Of a stretch of DNA of 64,000 nt, positions 18,022 through 27,229 are shown one piece after another. A program made the position numbers and the translations under genes. Each line of letters opens with the position of its first letter. The first letter of the stretch is position 1. The notes beneath the pieces were generated by a model. The model saw nothing but the letters and a program-made list of their open reading frames with translations, did not search any database and was not told the DNA's origin. This stretch comes from Lachnospiraceae bacterium MD335 (GTDB lineage: Bacteria; Bacillota; Clostridia; Lachnospirales; Lachnospiraceae): positions 87,110 to 151,109 of the forward strand of contig KE159631.1 in assembly GCA_000403335.2 (NCBI GenBank), in the 5' to 3' direction.

Positions 18022-18321
18022 ATGCAGAGAGCGAGGTATAGCGCCTGTGCAGAGCAGTTGATTTCTGAAACGGTAACTGTGTGTGAAATATTTGACGAAC
18101 TGTATCCGAAGGAAATGCAGCCGAGTTGGTTGAAATATTGTATGTCGATGAAGGCTGCAAAGAATCAGGACAAAAACTGGGTGATAAAAATGGTATTGTC
18201 ACCGAAGCCAAAGTTAAAACCAAATCAGTATTTGCACTGGGAAGATGACGGAGTTTCGATATTGTTTGAAGTGGATCCGATAACAAAGGCAAAGTCCGCG
18301 GGAATGATGAGGCAAGGGTGA
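18022..18321 (+). pseudogene. Hypothetical fragment, 99 residues
   Basis: An open frame of 99 residues (VCEIFDELYPKEMQPSWLKY, then KLKPNQYLHWEDDGVSILFE) with a plausible soluble-protein composition but no ribosome site at its first ATG. It is bounded by decayed sequence on both sides, so it is probably the middle of a lost gene. Family unknown. Short frames continue to about 18487 (including MVMNPFTKKGLEFEDG), which may be further remnants. Confidence 0.35.
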
Positions 18322-18962
18322 TAGGAAATACCATAGAAGAGGATGAATTGAGATTTTAGAATGGAGGTTTGTGTAAATATATTATTGGATTGGCAAATAA
18401 GCTTCAAGTGAGAAATATGGTGATGAATCCGTTTACGAAAAAAGGATTAGAATTTGAGGATGGTCGATCAAAAGATTTGACTGCGTAATTCAAAAGTCGG
18501 ACGGATTGATTATGCTCAGGGATTGAAGGTCATTTGTGTCAGGACTGGACCACTGTCGGCGTTAGTCGGTAGTGGTTTCGTTTTTATACAGATAAATGAA
18601 TGAAACAGCCATGCCAAAACGGCAGAAACGGCTGCGTAGAAAGTCGGGAAGGTGTCCCGCAATAGCGGATTATAAACGGCGGTATAAACGATACACAATA
18701 ATTATATTGTAAAATTCGGGACTATGACGTAAAATAGTGGATAAGCGAATGAATAGACTGTGTTCCAAAATGCTTGTGGAGCTGAAATTTAAGGATACCG
18801 CCCATAGCGCCGCGGGGCAGGTGAAAAAGAAGCATTTTGCCGGAGCTGCTTTACCGGTTGGTATCAGCTATGATGAAAACAAAAAAACTGTCTGCAGGAT
18901 TGAAAATACTGCGGACGTTTAACGCACGACAATGCGGATTTGAAAGGAGAAGCAAGGATAAA
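18322..18962. other. Non-coding or decayed stretch
   Basis: No intact gene. It holds short broken frames up to 18487, a hairpin at 18549-18585, and a 61-codon GTG-initiated frame (18737-18922, VELKFKDTAHSAAGQVKKKH) without a ribosome site, likely a gene fragment. Confidence 0.5.
18549..18585 (+). terminator. Hairpin with T-run
   Basis: ACCACT / AGTGGT stem with an inner GTCGGC...GTCGGT extension, followed by TTCGTTTTT. It closes the decayed region. Confidence 0.5.
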
Positions 18963-19967
18963 ATGAACGATAAACAAGGCGTATTCAGTGGAGAAATGGA
19001 AACATATGTTCAACCGGGACAACCAACGCCGTCCCCACAATTCGGGCAGCAAGGCTATCCGCTGCAAGGTGCATATCCACAGCAGCCCCCAATGCAGCCC
19101 TTAGAGAAAAAACCGACCATTGCAGGCAAAATTTTCGGCGGAATTGCGTTGAGTTTTGTGATTATGATGCTTGCGATGGGCGTGCAGTTTGTCGTGGCAG
19201 TCGTGATGATGATTGTTCCGGCATTTCAGTATGCGATACAGGCGCCGGGAGATGTCGCCTATGTTACGCGCAAACTGACCGAAACCATACAGGATGAAAA
19301 TTTTATGGCGAACCTTACCGTGATTGCCACGGCAGTGTCAGCGGTGGTTATGCTGTTTCTCTACTGGATAATTTACGGACGCAAAAAGCCGCAGTACGAA
19401 AAACAGTATTTTCGGGAAAAAGTCTTAACTGAAAAGAATGCTTTGATGTTTGTCATCACAACCGTCGGACTGTATTTCCTTGCTCTCCTGATTTCGGAGG
19501 TGATTGGTTTCATCAGCCCTGATACAATGGAGGCTTACAATGAAATGATGGATATGGCATTCGGGGATAACATCATGGCGATGGTGCTTGCGGCAGTGCT
19601 TCTTGCGCCGATTTCCGAAGAGTGCGTTATGCGCGGTCTGATTTTAAAAAATTTGCAGAACTATTTTTCCGTCCCGGCAGTGATTATCATACAGGCAATT
19701 TTATTCGGAATATTCCATATGAATTGGGTTCAGGGCATTTATGTGCTCCCGGTGGGCGCCGTGCTTGGTTTTGTGGCGGTTAAAAGCAAAAGCGTTCTGC
19801 CAAGCATTGTGATGCATATGCTGTACAATTCCATGTCGCTTGTCGTGGGACTTTTGCCGGCATTCTGTCAAACCGCATGGTTCTATGTAATAGCCGTTGC
19901 AGTTTGTACAGCGGCAGTCTGGCTGATTTGGAAACGCATGGACAAGGCAGCAGAGCGTGCTGTCTGA
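18963..19967 (+). CDS. CPBP-family intramembrane metalloprotease
   Basis: A 334-residue protein with a Pro/Gln-rich cytoplasmic N-terminus (about residues 1-45) followed by about eight membrane helices. The CPBP/Abi signature motifs are present: EECVMRG near residue 218, FGIFHMNW near residue 250 and HMLYNS near residue 285, which form the active site of CAAX-protease-like enzymes. Bacterial members process peptides or confer bacteriocin self-immunity; the substrate here is unknown. The ATG at 18963 is preceded by AAAGGAGAAGCAAGGATAA; an open frame extending 42 codons upstream lacks a site. Confidence 0.87.
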   Translation: MNDKQGVFSGEMETYVQPGQPTPSPQFGQQGYPLQGAYPQQPPMQPLEKKPTIAGKIFGGIALSFVIMMLAMGVQFVVAVVMMIVPAFQYAIQAPGDVAYVTRKLTETIQDENFMANLTVIATAVSAVVMLFLYWIIYGRKKPQYEKQYFREKVLTEKNALMFVITTVGLYFLALLISEVIGFISPDTMEAYNEMMDMAFGDNIMAMVLAAVLLAPISEECVMRGLILKNLQNYFSVPAVIIIQAILFGIFHMNWVQGIYVLPVGAVLGFVAVKSKSVLPSIVMHMLYNSMSLVVGLLPAFCQTAWFYVIAVAVCTAAVWLIWKRMDKAAERAV

Positions 19968-20015
19968 ATACTTTCATATTGTAAACGAAAAAATAGGATA
20001 ATAAGGAGATGAAAT

Positions 20016-21788
20016 ATGAACTTTGATTTTTTTGACCTGCTCAAGATGATTGGCGGATTGGCATTGTTTTTATACGGAATGCATATGTTGAGTGAGGGAC
20101 TGGAAAAGATTTCGGGCGGCAAGCTGGAGCGCATTTTGGAGAAAATGACGGACAGCCGGTGGAAAGCGGTGCTTTTGGGCGCGGGCGTGACGGCGGTTAT
20201 TCAGTCATCATCGGCGACAACGGTTATGGTGGTCGGATTTGTCAATTCGGGCATTATGAAGCTTTCACAGGCAATCGGCGTGATTATGGGCGCAAACGTC
20301 GGTACGACTATTACGTCATGGCTGTTGAGTCTGACAGGACTTGAGGGGGACAGCTTCTTGCTCAAACTCATAAAGCCAACCTCATTCTCGCCGGTGCTTG
20401 CGATCATAGGCGTTGTGTTTATCGTATTTTTAAAAAATGCGAAAAAACGCGATATTGGCGGAATTTTGGTAGGTTTTGCAATCCTGATGACCGGAATGAA
20501 TACGATGTCTGACGCGATGAAACCGCTCAGCGAAAATCCCACGTTTACGGGACTTTTTACCATGTTTGCAAATCCCGTTTTGGGATTAATCGTGGGAGCG
20601 CTTTTGACGGCGGTTATCCAATCGTCATCGGCGTCCGTCGGTATTTTGCAGGCGCTTTGTGCAACGGGAAAAGTGACGTATGCGTCGGCGGTGCCGATTA
20701 TTTTGGGACAAAATATCGGAACCTGCGTGACTGCGATGATGTCGGGCGTAGGCGCCGGAAAGAACGCGAAACGCGCCGCAACCATTCATTTAATGTTCAA
20801 TGTCATCGGCGTGGCGGTATTTATGGCAGTGTTTTATACAATTAATTTCGTAATGCCGTTTGCATTTTTGGGTGAATCAGCGAACAGTGCGGGTATTGCG
20901 CTTGTCCATACCTGTTTTAATATTTTGGCGACGCTTGTGCTGCTGCCGTTTGCAAATCAGCTTGAGCGGCTGTCCTTTATTCTGATTAAGCCGGATGATG
21001 ACGAGAATGCGCGCAAGGAGGAGGACGAAATCTTTGCAAGGCTTGACGAGCGGCTTTTGGCGACGCCGTCCTTTGCGCTGGAGCAGACAAGCGCGTGTGT
21101 GCTCAAAATGGCGGATTTGGTGGAGGAGGCAGTCAACGAGGCAATGACGGTTATTCTCGATTATGACAAGCAGACTGTAAAGCGCATTGAGCAGCGGGAG
21201 AAGCTGATTGACCGTTATGATGATGAGGTGAGTGGTTATCTTGTAAAGCTTTCGGCGAGAAATCTGACAGAGAGTGATACGATGAAGCTGAATCAAATGC
21301 TCCATGGTATCGGCGATTTGGAACGGATTGCAGACCATGCAATGAACCTTGGAGAGCTTGCCCGCAGCATGAACAAAAAGGAACAGCATTTTTCCAACAA
21401 GGCAGCGGAGGAGCTGCGTACCTTTTCGCGTGCCGTGACAGATATTGTGCAGATGTCCGTGCAGATGTTTCAGGAGGGAGATTTGGCGTGTGCAAAGCTG
21501 ATTGAGCCGTTTGAGGAGGCAATCGACCGTTTGCAGAAGGATATGAAAAAGCGCCATACAAAGCGTTTGAAAAAGGGCAAGTGTACAGCGGAAATGGGCT
21601 TTGTGCTGTCCGACATTACGAATAATTACGAGCGGATTGCGGACCATTGCTCAAACCTTGCAATCGGCGTTATGCAGCTTTATGAGAACGACACGTACGC
21701 GCATGAATATGTGGACAGCCTGACAAAGGATGAAGGAAGTGAATTTGACGTGCTGTATCAGCAGTATTTGGCGAAATACAGGATATAG
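20016..21788 (+). CDS. Na+/phosphate cotransporter with C-terminal PhoU domain
   Basis: A 590-residue fusion. Residues 1-315 form a NptA/PNaS-type transporter with the two inverted QSSSA repeats (AVIQSSSATT and AVIQSSSASV) that line the substrate pathway. Residues about 340-570 are a helical PhoU domain with the ERIADH motif twice. It imports phosphate with sodium, or exports excess phosphate; direction cannot be inferred. AAGGAG precedes the ATG by eight bases. It starts 48 bases after the CPBP gene and may be cotranscribed. Confidence 0.92.
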   Translation: MNFDFFDLLKMIGGLALFLYGMHMLSEGLEKISGGKLERILEKMTDSRWKAVLLGAGVTAVIQSSSATTVMVVGFVNSGIMKLSQAIGVIMGANVGTTITSWLLSLTGLEGDSFLLKLIKPTSFSPVLAIIGVVFIVFLKNAKKRDIGGILVGFAILMTGMNTMSDAMKPLSENPTFTGLFTMFANPVLGLIVGALLTAVIQSSSASVGILQALCATGKVTYASAVPIILGQNIGTCVTAMMSGVGAGKNAKRAATIHLMFNVIGVAVFMAVFYTINFVMPFAFLGESANSAGIALVHTCFNILATLVLLPFANQLERLSFILIKPDDDENARKEEDEIFARLDERLLATPSFALEQTSACVLKMADLVEEAVNEAMTVILDYDKQTVKRIEQREKLIDRYDDEVSGYLVKLSARNLTESDTMKLNQMLHGIGDLERIADHAMNLGELARSMNKKEQHFSNKAAEELRTFSRAVTDIVQMSVQMFQEGDLACAKLIEPFEEAIDRLQKDMKKRHTKRLKKGKCTAEMGFVLSDITNNYERIADHCSNLAIGVMQLYENDTYAHEYVDSLTKDEGSEFDVLYQQYLAKYRI

Positions 21789-21856
21789 CGCCAATACACG
21801 GACAAAGTGCAGTATGGCTGGATTTTGCACTTAAAATGGTATATATGATATGGAAT

Positions 21857-21872
21857 GTGCGTTATAACGCAC
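21857..21872. promoter_or_regulatory. 16-bp perfect palindrome upstream of gdhA
   Basis: GTGCGTTATAACGCAC, 91 bases upstream of the gdhA promoter -35. No T-run follows, so it is more likely an operator for a dimeric regulator than a terminator. The regulator is unknown. Confidence 0.5.
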
Positions 21873-21962
21873 GTGAATTACCCGAAATAGTACCGAAAAT
21901 TGTGATTTCTGACGATTAATTTTAGTAAAATATACAAAATTACGCGACAGTGAAATTTTTTG

Positions 21963-21991
21963 TTGTACTTGAAAAAAAATTCTACTATAAT
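21963..21991 (+). promoter_or_regulatory. gdhA promoter
   Basis: TTGTAC and TATAAT with a 17-base spacer; the leader to the ATG is about 120 bases. Confidence 0.7.
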
Positions 21992-22071
21992 ATGAGTGTT
22001 GAGTTTAACGCATTACAGTGTTGAAACAAATAATTTAAATATATTGTTAGTTAAACATTTATTTATCATAA

Positions 22072-23451
<1,380 letters not shown>

Positions 23452-23498
23452 ATTTTCCTGTTAACGATTTAAAAATAATTTGTAAGATATTAATTATT

Positions 23499-23547
23499 AA
23501 AGTCCCATAAGCACATTTGATTGGTATAGGTGCTTGTGGGGCTTTTT
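23499..23547 (+). terminator. gdhA terminator
   Basis: AAGTCCCATAAGCAC pairs with GTGCTTGTGGGGCTT, followed by TTTGTGTTG. Confidence 0.85.
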
Positions 23548-23633
23548 GTGTTGAATATTAAAAGGATAGTATAATATATTGTGAAAAAAACGTATAAATA
23601 GTGAGAAATAGTACAAAATTATTGTGAAACAAA

Positions 23634-23662
23634 TTGACGAAAGTGAAAAAAACACGTAAAAT
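23634..23662 (+). promoter_or_regulatory. Promoter of the AAA ATPase / RloB pair
   Basis: TTGACG and TAAAAT with a 17-base spacer, 31 bases before the first ATG. Confidence 0.6.
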
Positions 23663-23692
23663 AGGGAAAAGAGATTGATTGGAGATAAAATT

Positions 23693-25075
23693 ATGTTAAT
23701 TCGGTTTAATGTGAAGAATTTTCTTTCGTTCCATGCAAAAGTTGATGAAACATCGGAAGAGTTTTCCATGATTGCGGGAAAAGTGCGAAGCAAGAAAGAG
23801 CATGTATTTGATGACGGAAAAGTGAAACTGTTGAAGTTTGCAGCAGTGTATGGTGCAAATGCGTCGGGAAAATCCAATTTGGTAAAGGCTATTGATTTTA
23901 TGAAATCTACCGTGGAATCAGGATTGCCAAGCGGTTGTGCGGATATGTACTGTAAAATAGAGGAGGGAAATAAGAAAAAACCAAGTTATTTTGAGGTGGA
24001 AATCAAGTTAAAGAACAAATATTACGCTTATGGGTTTGAAGTGGTTTTGAATAAAGGGGAATTTCTATCGGAGTGGTTAATTGAATTGATGCCTGATAAT
24101 AAGGAAAAATTGATTTTTAACAGGGATATTGAACATGGAAGTTATGAATTTGGTGGGGGTTTTAGGACAAAAGGATTGGCAGAGAAATTAGAAATGTATG
24201 CCGAGGATATTCAAGATGATACGGGGGCTTTGTTTTTGTCAATTATGAATAAAAACAAAAAGAATTTTTATCAGAATCATGAACGTGCACTGATGTTGCA
24301 GGATGTTTATCGGTGGTTCGTTAATTGTTTGAATATTAATTTTCCTGATGATTTAATATCAAGCTATTCTTATATGGCAGAGACGGATAATATAGAAGAA
24401 ATATGTAATATGATTGCTGCGTTTGGAACAGGAATTGCAGATTTCCAAATTGTAGATGTTCCGGATGAACAAGCGCTTTCCAATATGCCAAAGAAAGGGC
24501 GGGAAGAATTGGTTCTGGTTCTAAATAAAGATGCGGATTATATGAAAAGCAGTCTTAAAGTAAAAAGGATTTCTCATATTTTGCGTACTAGAAAGAATTT
24601 GTTTATTATATCAATTGACAGTGACGAGGAGGTTACCTTTAAGACAATAAAATTTTCCCATAATAAAAATAATGTTCTTTTTGAGTTATCGGAAGAATCT
24701 GATGGAACTGTAAGAATACTGGATTTATTGGAGATTTTACTTTCAGAGGAAGGCAAAACTTATGTTCTTGATGAATTGGATCGATGTCTGCACCCGAGCC
24801 TGACTTATAAATTTGTTGAAACGTTTTTGAAGCTAGCGGAACGAAAGAATATCCAACTAATTGTCACAACGCACGAAGCAAGATTATTGGACTTTGACTT
24901 GCTGCGCAGGGATGAAGTTTGGTTTGTTAATAAACGCAAGGGCGGAGAAAGTGATATTTATTCGTTGGAAGAGTACAATGCAAGATTTGACCAAAAGATT
25001 GACAAAGCATACTTAGAGGGACGTTATGGAGGCGTTCCAATATTCAGTACGATATTTCCGATTAAGGAGGCATAA
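23693..25075 (+). CDS. AAA family ATPase, AbiLi-like phage-defence component
   Basis: A 460-residue OLD/RecF-like ATPase. Motifs: MLIRFNVKNFLSF at the start, Walker A GANASGKSN near residue 55, ABC-like Walker B VLDELDRCLHP near residue 358 and a switch His in VTTHEARLLD. It has no visible nuclease domain. The RloB gene follows after three bases. This ATPase-RloB pair is the architecture I know as the two-gene AbiL abortive-infection system (AbiLi-AbiLii) and related RloA/RloB loci; a defence role is inferred, not shown. TTGGAGATAAAATT precedes the ATG; a TTG six codons upstream is less likely. Its base composition is lower in GC than gdhA, fitting acquired DNA. Confidence 0.85.
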   Translation: MLIRFNVKNFLSFHAKVDETSEEFSMIAGKVRSKKEHVFDDGKVKLLKFAAVYGANASGKSNLVKAIDFMKSTVESGLPSGCADMYCKIEEGNKKKPSYFEVEIKLKNKYYAYGFEVVLNKGEFLSEWLIELMPDNKEKLIFNRDIEHGSYEFGGGFRTKGLAEKLEMYAEDIQDDTGALFLSIMNKNKKNFYQNHERALMLQDVYRWFVNCLNINFPDDLISSYSYMAETDNIEEICNMIAAFGTGIADFQIVDVPDEQALSNMPKKGREELVLVLNKDADYMKSSLKVKRISHILRTRKNLFIISIDSDEEVTFKTIKFSHNKNNVLFELSEESDGTVRILDLLEILLSEEGKTYVLDELDRCLHPSLTYKFVETFLKLAERKNIQLIVTTHEARLLDFDLLRRDEVWFVNKRKGGESDIYSLEEYNARFDQKIDKAYLEGRYGGVPIFSTIFPIKEA

Positions 25076-25078
25076 TGA

Positions 25079-26032
25079 ATGAGGGAGCGCAGGACGTTTG
25101 CCGAGCGTACGAAAGCACTGAAGTCGGACGAAGCCAATAGAAAAGTTTTTCTTGTATATGAAGGCGCGGGCACGGAGGTATTATATTTTGACGCTTTAAA
25201 AACAAGAAAAGAGGATGTCGGCATTAATCCGCTGATTGAATTAGTCCCGATTATTAGAAGTTATAGCGAGGATGGCTGGAGTAATCCAAAAAAGATTTTA
25301 GATAGAGTAATTGAGAATTTAGAAGAGGATAAAACAGGACGGATTACGTATGAGTCTCTTTTGAACCGTATTATGGACTATTTCTATGATGAAAAAGTAT
25401 TGACGACAAGCAGAGTGCAGGCGGACGCTGTTTGGAAATTAATGAATGATGGGTGTAGGAACATACTGCAAAAACCGTTGTCTGCCGTTGTGGCAAATTT
25501 AGAAGAAGATTGCAAGTCGATTATAGCGTATCTTAATCAGGAATCGGAAATTGCCAATATTGTCGCAGATATTTCGGACATTATTAAGACCAGTGTTATA
25601 ACATATGCGGAAGGATTTGATAAAATCTGCCTGATTGTGGATCGGGATAAAGAGAGTTTTTTGGCGAAACAGGAGAACAATCAGTACCAGTATGTTTTGG
25701 AAAAATGTAAGGAAAAAGGGTTTGACTTTTATGTTACAAATCCATGCTTTGAGTTTTGGCTTTTGCTGCATTTTGATGAGGTAATGGAGTTGGAGCGGGA
25801 TATGCTGCTGGAAAATCCCAAAGTAACGGCAAAAAGAAGATACACGGAGCATGAATTAAGAAAATTGCTGAAGGGATATTGCAAAAGTCATTATAATGCA
25901 GTTTCTTTGATTGATAAAGTGGATACTGCTATTCGAAATGTAAAAGTATTTTGTAATGATATTGAGCGGCTAAAGGATGAAGTGGGGTCGAACTTAGGGG
26001 ATTTGATAATGGACTTGAGAGAACCAGAATAA
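25079..26032 (+). CDS. RloB domain protein, AbiLii-like
   Basis: A 317-residue protein. The N-terminus has a TOPRIM-like acidic loop (VYEGAGTEVLYFDAL, residues about 24-38), later CLIVDRDKESF near residue 184 and NPCFEFWLLLHFDE near residue 220, the set that defines RloB. These residues suggest a metal-dependent nuclease fold, as in OLD partners. AAGGAGG at the end of the ATPase gene serves this start at eight bases, so the two proteins are made together. A C-terminal helical domain (about 240-317) is basic. Compared with known pairs the length is somewhat above average, but no domain is obviously missing. Confidence 0.85.
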   Translation: MRERRTFAERTKALKSDEANRKVFLVYEGAGTEVLYFDALKTRKEDVGINPLIELVPIIRSYSEDGWSNPKKILDRVIENLEEDKTGRITYESLLNRIMDYFYDEKVLTTSRVQADAVWKLMNDGCRNILQKPLSAVVANLEEDCKSIIAYLNQESEIANIVADISDIIKTSVITYAEGFDKICLIVDRDKESFLAKQENNQYQYVLEKCKEKGFDFYVTNPCFEFWLLLHFDEVMELERDMLLENPKVTAKRRYTEHELRKLLKGYCKSHYNAVSLIDKVDTAIRNVKVFCNDIERLKDEVGSNLGDLIMDLREPE

Positions 26033-26039
26033 TTGTTAA

Positions 26040-26284
26040 AAATAACCGTAACATTCCTCCCGGTTAATAAATTGTGCAAAAATAGAAGCGCTTACCTGTA
26101 ATGATAATAACGGTTGCTGTAATTGATACATATCCTCCGAGTTCCTCTGATATGCCCATTCCGATTGCGTTGTAACGGATTTGGGTAATAATGTAATATC
26201 TTCTGTTTTGTTTAAGCCAAAGAGCAATGCTAAAGCAAGTATGCTGCAAATACTAGTCAATACGCCTGATAAAATTCCCAATAA
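26040..26284 (-). pseudogene. lrgB: lrgB/cidB fragment
   Basis: Reads GILSGVLTSICSILALALLF, ITLLPKSVTT, then after a one-base deletion AIGMGISEELGGYVSITATV, and a further frame break near 26090. This is the middle of an LrgB membrane protein, partner of the LrgA holin-like protein. The N-terminal two fifths are absent, and the piece joins directly to the lrgA remnant. Confidence 0.75.
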
Positions 26285-26624
26285 GATTAGTTTGCAGTTT
26301 TTTTTTAACAGTTCCAGTTGTTCATATAACGATACAGGTAGAGAGAATCGTGATTATCAAATATGGAACAAACACGGCTTTCATCGTATTCCAAGAGTCT
26401 AATAGTCCCACGGCAGCGGGAATAAACATAATCGGCATTATTTCGATTAAAAATGTTCCTGTTTCTTTTACCGCGCTTAGCGGAATCCATTTTCATTCCA
26501 ATCCAATCAGAAGAATAAGAATTCCATAAATGCTTGCGGGAATCGGCAGGGGGATCAGGGTATGCAGCAGTTCCCCGATAAATGATAAGAATAAAATAAT
26601 TCAAAACTGTTTCACGTACTTCAT
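26285..26624 (-). pseudogene. lrgA: lrgA/cidA with three in-frame TGA stops
   Basis: From an ATG at 26624 with GGAGG six bases upstream the frame reads MKYVKQF, TGA, IILFLSFIGELLHTLIPLPI, then GLE, TGA, KWIPLSAVKE, later MPIMFIPAAVGLLDSW and a third TGA before TTGTVKKK. This is a full-length LrgA/CidA holin-like membrane protein inactivated by point mutations; at least one stop replaces an expected Trp codon. The gene converges on the RloB gene. Confidence 0.8.
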
Positions 26625-26637
26625 TGTCAGCCTCCAT

Positions 26638-26921
26638 AATCCGATTGTTCTTTAGGAAAGTATGTCTCGAACTTGATCCTAGCTCTTTTGGAGAATTGGT
26701 TCAATGTTAATTTTGTATAATTGATTGGTGATTCTTACCGCATTCCTGTAAAAAGTTGATTAAAATAGCATTTTCTTTGCCGGCGGTATAAGAAACTTAA
26801 TATTTTTTATTTTTAAATTAATTGTATGCAAAAAATATGCATTTCTGTTTTATAATTACAATATAATATGCATTTCTGTATGACAAAAATTTTAATAATA
26901 CAGAAAATAGAGATAAGGGAA
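26638..26921. other. AT-rich intergenic stretch
   Basis: Very AT-rich, with two near copies of ATATGCATTTCTGT at about 26833 and 26868. No gene or clear promoter seen. Confidence 0.4.
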
Positions 26922-27190
26922 ATGATGCGAATGAAAACCAAAGCGGCTTTTATTGCACTCAGTTTTTCTACCTGTTTCTCGTCGGCTGCAGATACAAGAA
27001 AGGAGCGCAGAGCCGTTTGGCAGAAACAGCAGAAGGAACAAACATAGTCAACCGGTCGGAAATAGAGAAAACGACAGGCTGTTATGAAAATGACATATGT
27101 GTCATGAATATGGCGAAAGAAACGCAAGCCACTGACGAGATAATCGCATACGAAGAATTTCTGACAGAGCCTTCTTTGCTTAAAATAATA
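26922..27190 (+). pseudogene. Truncated, frameshifted lipoprotein paralogue
   Basis: MKTKAAFIALSFSTCF looks like a lipoprotein signal peptide; in a neighbouring frame the sequence continues FLVGCRYKKGAQSRLAETAE, giving a lipobox LVGC after a frameshift. It goes on to ENDICVMNMAKETQ and AYEEFLTEPSLL, which resembles NDTGVTNLFEETQ and AYEEFLTGKR inside the lipoprotein gene just downstream (about 28248-28340). It is therefore probably a deleted copy of that gene. It carries palindrome copy 3. Confidence 0.6.
27091..27104 (-). repeat. Palindrome TGACACANNTGTCA, copy 3
   Basis: On the minus strand TGACACATATGTCA, in the lipoprotein remnant, at a position homologous to copy 4. Confidence 0.75.
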
Positions 27191-27229
27191 TGGATTAAGA
27201 TAAAACAGATAAAAAAGGGGAATATTCAA

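Noticed and set aside
26285-26624. TGA recoded as Trp, based on stops in lrgA and symE
   Set aside because: All intact genes use TGG for Trp and end normally at TGA; the remnants also carry frameshifts, so these are ordinary pseudogenes.
27017-27229. N-terminal extension of the large lipoprotein
   Set aside because: The signal peptide and lipobox start at 27230; the upstream open frame is a paralogue remnant with its own lipobox.
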